Source of the DNA: GCA-2705995 sp965661625
GTDB lineage: Bacteria; Bacteroidota; Bacteroidia; Flavobacteriales_G; Salibacteraceae
Length of the DNA stretch: 60,227 nucleotides
Direction: 5' to 3'
Assembly: GCA_965661625.1 (NCBI GenBank)
Contig: CBFIEM010000018.1
Location: 1 to 60,227, forward strand
This document shows positions 54,510 to 60,227 of the stretch, piece by piece. Position 1 is the first letter of the stretch. Each line of letters begins with the position of its first letter. The notes under the pieces were generated by a model. The model was given only the letters and a program-made list of their open reading frames with translations. It had not been told where the DNA came from and made no database searches. The position numbers and the translations under genes were made by a program.

Positions 54510-54618
54510 CGCGCTCAAGGGATTGGAGCGGCACCCCACAGGTTGCGAAGCAAGCGAGGAGTATAGTGAAAAGCCCGACCCACAGCGCAGGAATATAGTG
54601 CTGAGTGGGTTGAGCCCA
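54510..54618 (+). repeat. Dispersed intergenic repeat, copy D
   Basis: CAAGGGATTGGAGCGGCACC, then CCACAGG, a short GCGAAGC-type palindrome, GAGTATAGTGAAAAGCCCGACC, a second hairpin and GAGCCCAAAATAA. It lies between the PAP2 promoter and the tRNA terminator. It shares GCGGCACCCCACA and GCCCAAAATAA exactly with copy A. Confidence 0.6.
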
Positions 54619-54629
54619 AAATAAGGCGC

Positions 54630-54659
54630 AAAAAAAAGGGACCGTAAAACGATCCCTTG
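54630..54659 (-). terminator. Rho-independent terminator of tRNA-Met
   Basis: On the minus strand AAGGGATCG and CGGTCCCTT form a 9-bp stem (one wobble) with a TTTTA loop, followed by eight T. It starts 3 nt past the tRNA 3' end. Confidence 0.88.
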
Positions 54660-54661
54660 AG

Positions 54662-54735
54662 TAGCGAGAGGCGGAATTGAACCGCCGACCTCAGGGTTAT
54701 GAATCCTGCGCTCTAACCACCTGAGCTACCTCGCC
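54662..54735 (-). tRNA. tRNA-Met (anticodon CAT)
   Basis: The minus strand folds as a cloverleaf: acceptor GGCGAGG pairs with TCTCGCT (two G-U), D arm GCTC...GAGC, anticodon arm CAGGA/CCCTG with loop TTCATAA (anticodon CAT), and T arm GGCGG-TTCAATT-CCGCC. The discriminator is A and CCA is not encoded in full. The first pair G-U and overall sequence fit elongator tRNA-Met rather than initiator, though the CAT anticodon also occurs in initiator and tRNA-Ile2. Confidence 0.93.
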
Positions 54736-54813
54736 ATGTGATTTGAGGGCTGCAAATATAAGATTCAGCCGTAATAACCCAAGGGCTAAAGGAGTATTTT
54801 TTAATGATAATGC

Positions 54814-55560
54814 TTACAAGAATGCGGAAAAAATAAACGCAATAAGCGCAATGATTAGAGATGCCCAGATTAAACGCAATGACCAAAGCCTTGTGAACGA
54901 CATAGCATACAACAACGACTTGTTTTGTAAGCTTGAAATGATCCAGTAAGCTATGAGTACATCAATTCCAACCAGTTGAAGAATACTGCTATTGGAATAA
55001 AAAAGAACAGCAAGGTAAACTGGGGTGATGAGTGCAAGTTTCCACTTCCACTTCATAACAACTAGAGCCAACAAGAGTGCTCCAAGCAATGCATAAAGTG
55101 AAAGGCTACTGAGGTTTGAAGGCAAGCTAGGGTAGCACAAAATTACGGTGACCCCAAGAGCAGCCCATGTTAACCATTGGGCTATGTCGAGCAATTCTGA
55201 CCAATTCTTAAATTGGTAGTAATACCATGCGTAAGGGATAAGTAATGCCATTTGAGCAGCCAGTACAATCCCAGCCACTTTGAGATAGCCACTAATAAAA
55301 ACGCCCAGTAAGAGTGCTGTAATAGCAATGATGCTAGGGACGAGTATTGTACGCTTGTAAACAACGGAAGCTAAGGATGCTGCTAGCCCGAGGTATGCAA
55401 AGGTGGTGGACAAATAGGTTAATACAGGTTTTAGAATGGGGTTGGCAAAAGAAAAGTTCAGGCCACTACCATTTATTACGAAAATCACCCATGCAAAAAA
55501 TGCTATTCCCCCTACTAGGATAACATTGTAATAAAGCCTTATTCGAAGTAGATTGCTCAC
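54814..55560 (-). CDS. Polytopic membrane protein of unknown function
   Basis: A 248-residue protein made almost entirely of hydrophobic helices, about eight (for example NVILVGGIAFFAWVIFVI, VLTYLSTTFAYLGLAASLA, IIAITALLLGVFI, LTWAALGVTVILCY, LYALLGALLLALVVM, LIWASLIIALIAFIFSAFL). There is no catalytic motif I recognise. The start is GTG at 55560. It is divergent from pyrD, with a short shared promoter region. Confidence 0.6.
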   Translation of the reverse strand: MSNLLRIRLYYNVILVGGIAFFAWVIFVINGSGLNFSFANPILKPVLTYLSTTFAYLGLAASLASVVYKRTILVPSIIAITALLLGVFISGYLKVAGIVLAAQMALLIPYAWYYYQFKNWSELLDIAQWLTWAALGVTVILCYPSLPSNLSSLSLYALLGALLLALVVMKWKWKLALITPVYLAVLFYSNSSILQLVGIDVLIAYWIISSLQNKSLLYAMSFTRLWSLRLIWASLIIALIAFIFSAFL

Positions 55561-55642
55561 TGCTCGAAATTAGATTGATTTTTCACGAAAAGTATAACCT
55601 GATGAATCAGATATTAACAATGCTTCCTTGATTGCTTTCATT

Positions 55643-55650
55643 TATTTTTG
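55643..55650 (+). promoter_or_regulatory. -7 promoter box of pyrD
   Basis: TATTTTTG, an exact match, 16 nt before the ATG at 55667; it rules out the upstream in-frame start at 55628. Confidence 0.55.
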
Positions 55651-55666
55651 GCACCAAAGATTAAGC

Positions 55667-56695
55667 ATGTACAAACGTTTTATTCGTCCGATTCTTTTTT
55701 TGTTTAACCCGGAGGCTGTTCATCACTTTTCAACCGGTGCTGTATTGGCAGCTCACAGGCTGGGGTTAGGCGGGTTGTTGAGAAACACCTATTGCATAAA
55801 CGACGAGCGGCTAGAGCGAAAGGTTTTTGGCTTAACGTTTAAAAATCCTGTTGGACTAGCGGCTGGATTTGATAAAAATGCGAGTCTTTACAACGCCTTT
55901 AGTTCGTTTGGCTTCGGCTTTATTGAGGTTGGTACCGTTACTCCAAAAGGGCAGTCGGGAAATCCCAAGCCAAGGATGTTTCGGCTTCCAGAAGATACTG
56001 GCCTTATAAACCGAATGGGGTTTAACAATGAAGGCTTAGAAGCAGCCATAGGTAATTTAAAAAAGCGCAAAACTGACATTATTATTGGTGGGAATATCGG
56101 TAAGAATAAGGTTACACCTAATGATGAGGCTGTAAATGATTACCGCTTGTGTTTTGAAGGGTTATATCCCTACGTAGATTATTTTGTGGTTAATGTGAGC
56201 TCTCCTAATACGCCTAATCTGAGGGATTTACAAGATAAAGAACCACTGAAAGCACTCTTGACAGCGGTTCAATCTATGAATAATGAAGCTGCCAAAAGAA
56301 AGCCCCTCTTGTTGAAAATTGCTCCAGATTTAACTGATGGCCAGCTTGACGATATTATTTCCATTGCACAAGAAACGCAACTAGATGGGTTGATTGCAAC
56401 AAATACAACAATTAACCGGTCGGGACTTAAAGCAGCAGATCAAGTAAGCAGTGAAGCCGGTGGATTAAGTGGAAAGCCCGTTGCCAAAAGATCAACAGAG
56501 GTGATCAGGTATTTGTCCAAGGCTTTGGGCCCAGACTTCCCGATAATAGGAGTAGGAGGGATTTTCACAGCGGAAGATGCACTTGAAAAATTAGATGCAG
56601 GAGCTCATTTGGTTCAAGTTTACACGGGTTTCATTTATGAAGGCCCAGGAATGGTAAAGCGAATCTTAAAAGGCATATTACGAAACCGCAGTTAG
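55667..56695 (+). CDS. pyrD: Dihydroorotate dehydrogenase (quinone), class 2
   Basis: A 342-residue flavoprotein for pyrimidine synthesis, membrane-associated and quinone-linked. After the N-terminal amphipathic region (YKRFIRPILFLFNPEAVHHFS) come FGLTFKNPVGLAAGFDKNA, FGFIEVGTVTPKGQSGNPKPRMFRL, NRMGFNNEG, NVSSPNTPNLRDLQ with the class 2 catalytic Ser, LLKIAPDL, ATNTTINRSGL and GVGGIFTAEDALEKLDAGAHLVQVYTGFIYEGP. The shorter start is chosen from the promoter position. Confidence 0.95.
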   Translation: MYKRFIRPILFLFNPEAVHHFSTGAVLAAHRLGLGGLLRNTYCINDERLERKVFGLTFKNPVGLAAGFDKNASLYNAFSSFGFGFIEVGTVTPKGQSGNPKPRMFRLPEDTGLINRMGFNNEGLEAAIGNLKKRKTDIIIGGNIGKNKVTPNDEAVNDYRLCFEGLYPYVDYFVVNVSSPNTPNLRDLQDKEPLKALLTAVQSMNNEAAKRKPLLLKIAPDLTDGQLDDIISIAQETQLDGLIATNTTINRSGLKAADQVSSEAGGLSGKPVAKRSTEVIRYLSKALGPDFPIIGVGGIFTAEDALEKLDAGAHLVQVYTGFIYEGPGMVKRILKGILRNRS

Positions 56696-56701
56696 TTTGG
56701 C

Positions 56702-56709
56702 TAACTTTG
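56702..56709 (+). promoter_or_regulatory. -7 promoter box of the HMG-CoA lyase gene
   Basis: TAACTTTG, an exact match, 6 nt past the pyrD stop and 19 nt before the ATG at 56729. Confidence 0.58.
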
Positions 56710-56728
56710 TAGATACACTGAAAAACAC

Positions 56729-57592
56729 ATGAGTCGACTAGAGATTGTAGAATGCCCACGTGATGCCATGCAAGGAATAGATACGTTTATATCAACCGAT
56801 AAAAAAGTAGCCTATATCAATGCCTTGTTACAGGTAGGTTATTCCACATTGGACTGCGGAAGTTTTGTATCGCCAAAAGCAATTCCTCAGCTGAAGGATA
56901 CACGTGAGGTACTTAGTAAAATAGATCGTTCTAAATCTGTTACAAAGCTATTAACCATTGTGGGAAATGCACGCGGGGCGGAAGATGCTGCAGCACTAGA
57001 AGAAGTGGATTGCCTCGGTTTCCCTTTTTCAATATCGGACACGTTTCAAAGGCGTAATATTAACAGTACTGTAGATGAATCGTTTAAACGTGTTGAGACC
57101 ATTCGCGAAATTGCTTTTAAAGCAAATAAAGAGCCCATTATTTACATAAGTATGGCATTTGGTAATCCCTATGGTGATCTGTGGGATAAAGATGTTGCTA
57201 TTTACTGGGGAAAGCGACTTTATGATGAATTAGAAATCAAGACCATTTCTTTATCGGACACCATTGGTGTTGCAACTCCAGCAGTAATCTCATACATTTT
57301 TAACGCGATGGTTCCAGAGTTACCAGAAGTTGACCTTGGAGCACATTTACATACTACGTGGGATACAGCTGATGAAAAAATCACTGCAGCATGGGATTCC
57401 GGCTGTAGACGCATGGATGGTGCAATAAAGGGTTTTGGCGGTTGTCCGATGGCGGAAGATGAATTAATTGGAAACATGCCTACTGAAATGCTTTTAGCTT
57501 TTGCAGAGAGACAGCAACTTGAAACTGGGCTTGACCAAGAGGCATTTAATCGTGCAATGAGTTTAACGAATCATGTATTTCCCGCGCATTAA
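56729..57592 (+). CDS. mvaB: Hydroxymethylglutaryl-CoA lyase
   Basis: A 287-residue TIM-barrel enzyme that splits HMG-CoA to acetoacetate and acetyl-CoA in leucine degradation. Visible: LEIVECPRDAMQGIDTFIST (metal-binding and general-base start, slightly divergent from EVGPRDG), SFVSPKAIPQLKDT, the DTIGVATP strand, LGAHLHTTWDTADEKITAAWDSGCRRMDGAIKGFGGCPMAEDELIGNMPTE (His-x-His metal site and the Cys-containing loop). Related acyltransferases (isopropylmalate synthase type) share the fold, but GGCPMA and length fit HMG-CoA lyase. The next ATG overlaps its TAA. Confidence 0.88.
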   Translation: MSRLEIVECPRDAMQGIDTFISTDKKVAYINALLQVGYSTLDCGSFVSPKAIPQLKDTREVLSKIDRSKSVTKLLTIVGNARGAEDAAALEEVDCLGFPFSISDTFQRRNINSTVDESFKRVETIREIAFKANKEPIIYISMAFGNPYGDLWDKDVAIYWGKRLYDELEIKTISLSDTIGVATPAVISYIFNAMVPELPEVDLGAHLHTTWDTADEKITAAWDSGCRRMDGAIKGFGGCPMAEDELIGNMPTEMLLAFAERQQLETGLDQEAFNRAMSLTNHVFPAH

Positions 57593-58086
57593 TGATGGAT
57601 TTAAAAGCATTCAAACAAGAGGCTCAATCACATAAAAAGCGTACAAAACAAACGTTAGCATCGTTGAGTTTGTTAAAGAAGGATGAGACTGACTTTCACT
57701 TTCATGAGGAGCACGACCGAGTTTTTGAAGAGATTGATTGTTTGAAGTGTGCCAACTGTTGCAAAACTACCGGCCCTTTGTTTTTAAACAAGGATATCGA
57801 TAGGTTAGCCAACCACTTGAAAATGAAGTCGTCTAAATTTGTGACTACCTACCTGAGAATTGATGAAGATGGGGATTATGTTTTAAAGAGCACTCCGTGT
57901 CCATTCTTAGGTGAGGACAATTATTGTTCAGTGTACGAAAACAGGCCAAAGGCTTGCAGGGAATACCCCCATACTGATCGGAGAAACATGCAGGAAATTG
58001 CAGATTTGACGTATGAAAATACTTTAATGTGCCCTGCTGCATATGCGATTGTAACACGAATTGGTCAACGACTATACGGCAAATGA
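57592..58086 (+). CDS. YkgJ-type cysteine cluster protein
   Basis: A 164-residue cytoplasmic protein. The CLKCANCCKTTGPLFLNKDIDRLANHL segment and CPFLGEDNYCSVYENRPKACREYPHTD form the YkgJ/Fe-S-like cysteine cluster (CxxCxxCC...C....C.vY..RP..C). These proteins are thought to bind a metal or Fe-S centre; the role is unknown. The ATG overlaps the TAA of the HMG-CoA lyase by one base (TAATG), so translation is coupled. Confidence 0.85.
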   Translation: MMDLKAFKQEAQSHKKRTKQTLASLSLLKKDETDFHFHEEHDRVFEEIDCLKCANCCKTTGPLFLNKDIDRLANHLKMKSSKFVTTYLRIDEDGDYVLKSTPCPFLGEDNYCSVYENRPKACREYPHTDRRNMQEIADLTYENTLMCPAAYAIVTRIGQRLYGK

Positions 58087-58109
58087 ATTTGAAGGGATTG
58101 AAATATCAT

Positions 58110-58117
58110 TATATTTG
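58110..58117 (+). promoter_or_regulatory. Promoter of the tandem lipoprotein operon
   Basis: TTTG at 58088-58091 and TATATTTG at 58110-58117 are separated by 18 nt, matching the -33 and -7 elements of Bacteroidota promoters. The ATG at 58136 follows 18 nt later. Confidence 0.68.
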
Positions 58118-58135
58118 AAACTTGACGAAACACAC

Positions 58136-58798
58136 ATGAAACAAAGTAATCTACACAAAATCGTTGCGCTGATTGGTTTTGCGCTCCTTATAGGTTGTGC
58201 AAAAGACACACTAAACGAAGGCTTTCCAGTTGCAGATACACCTTTTCCTCCTGATAATAATCCACCGATAGTTCGGAACTACTATTTTTCAGGAATTATT
58301 GACTCACAGGTTGTTATTCTTCAAGATTCGATTCAGGGATACACACATTTTGTAGACAGCGTGAATTATGGTCCGTGTGACACATCAAATAACATGGTCT
58401 CTCACGGTGTCGGAATTGTGGATGAGTTAACACTCACACAAGGTGTGAAAATTCGTTTTTTGTCATGCACAGATGACATGGCAGATAGCACAATGAACTC
58501 GACTAAAATTTTTCAGGGAAGTTATCCTTATGGAAGTTCGGCCCTCACGTCATTAAAAAGTGGGGTAGAGATTCAGTACATCGCACCAAACGGTCAAGTT
58601 TGGAAGAGTTTACCAGGAACTGGCGCAAATACTAACATGTCATTCAGTATATTACAAATCGATGAGCTTTTTTCACCAGCAGATACGTTAGGAGATCTAG
58701 TAATTACGGGTGTTATGCGCAATGTTCGTTTGTTTGATGGTATTCGTTTTGTTCCAGTTGAAAAAGCAGAATTCCGCCTACCAGTCGGGAAATTTTAA
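58136..58798 (+). CDS. Lipoprotein, first of three tandem paralogues
   Basis: A 220-residue lipoprotein. MKQSNLHKIVALIGFALLIGC is the signal with the lipobox cysteine at about residue 21. The mature domain has a repeated family plan: a first strand pair (YYFSGIIDSQVVILQDSIQGYTHF), a Cys (GPCDT), a middle Cys (RFLSCTDD), GSYPYG, VWKS and a C-terminal strand pair. The two next genes keep this order, so the three are paralogues. The frame is open from 58061 but this ATG starts the signal and follows a promoter. Function unknown. Confidence 0.7.
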   Translation: MKQSNLHKIVALIGFALLIGCAKDTLNEGFPVADTPFPPDNNPPIVRNYYFSGIIDSQVVILQDSIQGYTHFVDSVNYGPCDTSNNMVSHGVGIVDELTLTQGVKIRFLSCTDDMADSTMNSTKIFQGSYPYGSSALTSLKSGVEIQYIAPNGQVWKSLPGTGANTNMSFSILQIDELFSPADTLGDLVITGVMRNVRLFDGIRFVPVEKAEFRLPVGKF

Positions 58799-58801
58799 TC
58801 C

Positions 58802-59461
58802 ATGAAGTTAGCTCGTAATTTATTCGTGGCATTCGTTTTAATGAGTGCGTTTTTTATTGGCTGTTCAGAAGAGCAGGAGTTAGAGCCTTGGATTAATCCT
58901 GAACTGACAGATACAAGTGGCGTTTACAAACCCTTGGATTTATTTGTTTCAGGTTCTTTTGGCGGTGAGGATTTTTTACTCCGCAATGGTGAAGAAGGCT
59001 ACTCCAACTTTGCATACGCCTACCGCAATGGTTTTTGTGATTCAGTAGATTCATTTGCAGCACATGTAGAAGTGCAAACGATGATGTTTAGTGTGCCGTC
59101 ACAACGTGAGGGTTCATTCTACATTGAAATTGTTGACTGTATTCCTTTTGATTCAGTTTTTGATGAGCACCTCGACTCAATGTACTATGTAGGAAGTTAT
59201 CCCTATTTAAGTTTGGCCGATAGTGCAGTAGGAGTTATGGTTAAATACATTGATCCATTTGGGACGGTATGGTCTAGCCAACTTGGAGATAACAATATCG
59301 CTGGGAGTAGGTTTCAGTTATCGGCAATTATTCCAAATGAAATTGATACGTTTTCACAACGCATAGCTTTTGGTGAATTTGCTTGCACATTATATGATCC
59401 ATATGGAAATAGTTTAGATTTCAACCGAGGCAAATTCAAAGGTCGAATCTCTAATTTTTAA
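58802..59461 (+). CDS. Lipoprotein, second of three tandem paralogues
   Basis: A 219-residue lipoprotein. Signal MKLARNLFVAFVLMSAFFIGC with the lipobox cysteine at about residue 21. The family plan appears as LFVSGSFGGEDFLLRNGEEGYSNF, GFCDS, IEIVDC, GSYPYL, VWSS and FACTLYDPYGNSLDFNRGKFKGRI. It starts 3 nt after the previous stop and lies 2 nt before the next gene. No known fold is recognised. Confidence 0.7.
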   Translation: MKLARNLFVAFVLMSAFFIGCSEEQELEPWINPELTDTSGVYKPLDLFVSGSFGGEDFLLRNGEEGYSNFAYAYRNGFCDSVDSFAAHVEVQTMMFSVPSQREGSFYIEIVDCIPFDSVFDEHLDSMYYVGSYPYLSLADSAVGVMVKYIDPFGTVWSSQLGDNNIAGSRFQLSAIIPNEIDTFSQRIAFGEFACTLYDPYGNSLDFNRGKFKGRISNF

Positions 59462-59463
59462 TT

Positions 59464-60135
59464 ATGCGCTCTGCTTTTAACTTTTTTTGTTGTCTTCTGC
59501 TCATACTTGTCGTGAGCATTTCTTTTCACGCATGTAAGGAGGAGCTAGACCTGGAGCCGCTTCCACCGGTTCAGGTGGATTCAAATTTACCTGCTATTGG
59601 TAGTGAGCTGTTCGTAGAATTTAGTGCGAATGGTACATCATTGAGATTCGACAATGAGTATGATGGATACAGCTTCGGGATAGATTCGGCTTGGTATCAA
59701 AGATGTACTGATACTACATTTGATAGGCTAAAGAGTCAATCTTTTTATGTTACACGCACCGCAGATACGCCGAATGTTCGCTTTCTTAACGTTGAATTTT
59801 TGAATTGTTCAGACGAACTTACTTTTGAATTGGATTTCGACTCGGTATTGGTTCCAGGAACCTATGGGTTTGGAAGTGTTGTTGACACACTTCAAGGAGC
59901 TATAATAACTTGGGTAGATAACGATCAGAAAGTTTGGAAGTCAACCATGAATGATACGCTTCCGGACCCTAATCTTGCTAGTATTTTTACCATTCAAGAT
60001 GTTGTTAGAAACTACGACGGTTTCGCTCGCTACTATGTTGCGGGTACATTTGAAGGGATTCTATACGATACGAGTGGAAATGATATGACTATTTCTAATG
60101 GCGTATTTGTTTCACGTATGGGCCTCGAATATTAA
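59464..60135 (+). CDS. Lipoprotein, third of three tandem paralogues
   Basis: A 223-residue lipoprotein. Signal MRSAFNFFCCLLLILVVSISFHAC with the lipobox cysteine at about residue 24. The family plan appears as LFVEFSANGTSLRFDNEYDGYSF, QRCTDT, EFLNCSDE, GTYGFG, VWKS and GTFEGILYDTSGNDMTISNGVFVSRM, most like the second paralogue at its C-terminus. It is the last gene of the operon; a cobalamin riboswitch for another transcript follows. Confidence 0.7.
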   Translation: MRSAFNFFCCLLLILVVSISFHACKEELDLEPLPPVQVDSNLPAIGSELFVEFSANGTSLRFDNEYDGYSFGIDSAWYQRCTDTTFDRLKSQSFYVTRTADTPNVRFLNVEFLNCSDELTFELDFDSVLVPGTYGFGSVVDTLQGAIITWVDNDQKVWKSTMNDTLPDPNLASIFTIQDVVRNYDGFARYYVAGTFEGILYDTSGNDMTISNGVFVSRMGLEY

Positions 60136-60145
60136 TCACTATACA

Positions 60146-60153
60146 TACCTTTG
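60146..60153 (+). promoter_or_regulatory. -7 promoter box of the riboswitch transcript
   Basis: TACCTTTG, an exact match, just upstream of the cobalamin riboswitch. Confidence 0.6.
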
Positions 60154-60160
60154 CAACGCT

Positions 60161-60227
60161 TTTGGTGTTTTATTTCGGTAAAACTTAAAAGGGAATTGGG
60201 TGTAAATCCTGAACTGTTCCCGCAGCT
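60161..60227 (+). ncRNA. Cobalamin riboswitch (5' part, cut by window end)
   Basis: AAAAGGGAATTGGGTGTAAAT followed by CCTGAACTGTTCCCGCAGCT carries the cobalamin riboswitch signature (GGGAA..GGTGnAAATCC..AACTGnnCCCGCA.CT). The rest of the aptamer and the controlled gene, likely a B12 transport or B12-related gene, lie beyond the edge. The 5' boundary is approximate. Confidence 0.9.

Noticed and set aside
1..60227. CRISPR arrays, insertion sequences, prophage, integron or toxin-antitoxin loci
   Set aside because: No regularly spaced repeats, transposase, integrase or phage genes were seen on either strand. The dispersed repeat is not in tandem arrays.

Overview
The window is a chromosomal segment of a Bacteroidota bacterium, most like a marine flavobacterium (order inference only). 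The evidence is TAnnTTTG promoter boxes close to start codons, few Shine-Dalgarno sequences, several secreted proteins with type IX secretion (T9SS) C-terminal sorting domains, a PorD-like T9SS component, an OMP_b-brl-type TonB-dependent receptor, a Bacteroidota-style omega subunit, and many small lipoproteins. There is one tRNA (Met, CAT) and no rRNA, CRISPR array, transposase or phage gene.

Layout. 0.1-7.7 kb: FKBP lipoprotein, YbiT-type ABC-F ATPase, cupin, an MBOAT/SGNH O-acylation pair, a methyltransferase and a class I terpene-synthase-like protein. 7.7-21.5 kb: a region of gene decay. It holds a chimeric remnant of photoactive yellow protein (PYP) joined in frame to the C-terminal part of a tyrosine/histidine ammonia-lyase, an OmpA C-terminal scrap, an OMPLA-like pseudogene, a frameshifted DUF2279 gene, a wrecked T9SS module, and two divergent T9SS cargo genes whose signal peptides are both damaged. 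Intact genes between them are an RhlE-like helicase, a large PLP enzyme, two DUF1801 proteins and small exported proteins. 21.5-25.4 kb: exported proteins, two with T9SS-type C-termini. 25.4-28.6 kb: an ABC transporter operon with two small exported proteins. 28.7-35.2 kb: YchF, a c-type cytochrome lipoprotein, a TonB-dependent receptor and a penicillin-acylase family enzyme. 35.4-48.7 kb: the housekeeping block parE-parC, a VWA-like protein, an alpha-oxoamine synthase, then bamD-rpoZ-coaBC-porD-recN and fabI. 48.8-54.5 kb: an LPP20-type lipoprotein, two glycosyltransferases, an LptF/G permease, a START-like protein and a PAP2 phosphatase. 54.6-60.2 kb: tRNA-Met, a membrane protein, pyrD, HMG-CoA lyase, a YkgJ-type cysteine-cluster protein, three tandem paralogous lipoproteins, and the start of a cobalamin riboswitch cut by the window edge.

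The most notable observation is the PYP/ammonia-lyase chimera at 7.9-9.3 kb. PYP uses p-coumaric acid made by tyrosine ammonia-lyase, so this appears to be the collapsed remains of a blue-light photoreceptor operon. The junction falls at the PYP chromophore cysteine and the lyase MIO motif. Also notable are a four-copy dispersed intergenic repeat, the clustering of lesions in 7.7-21 kb while 30 kb of housekeeping genes is clean, and an ABC-F protein whose motif pattern predicts one degenerate ATP site. Domain calls come from recognised motifs, without database searches.
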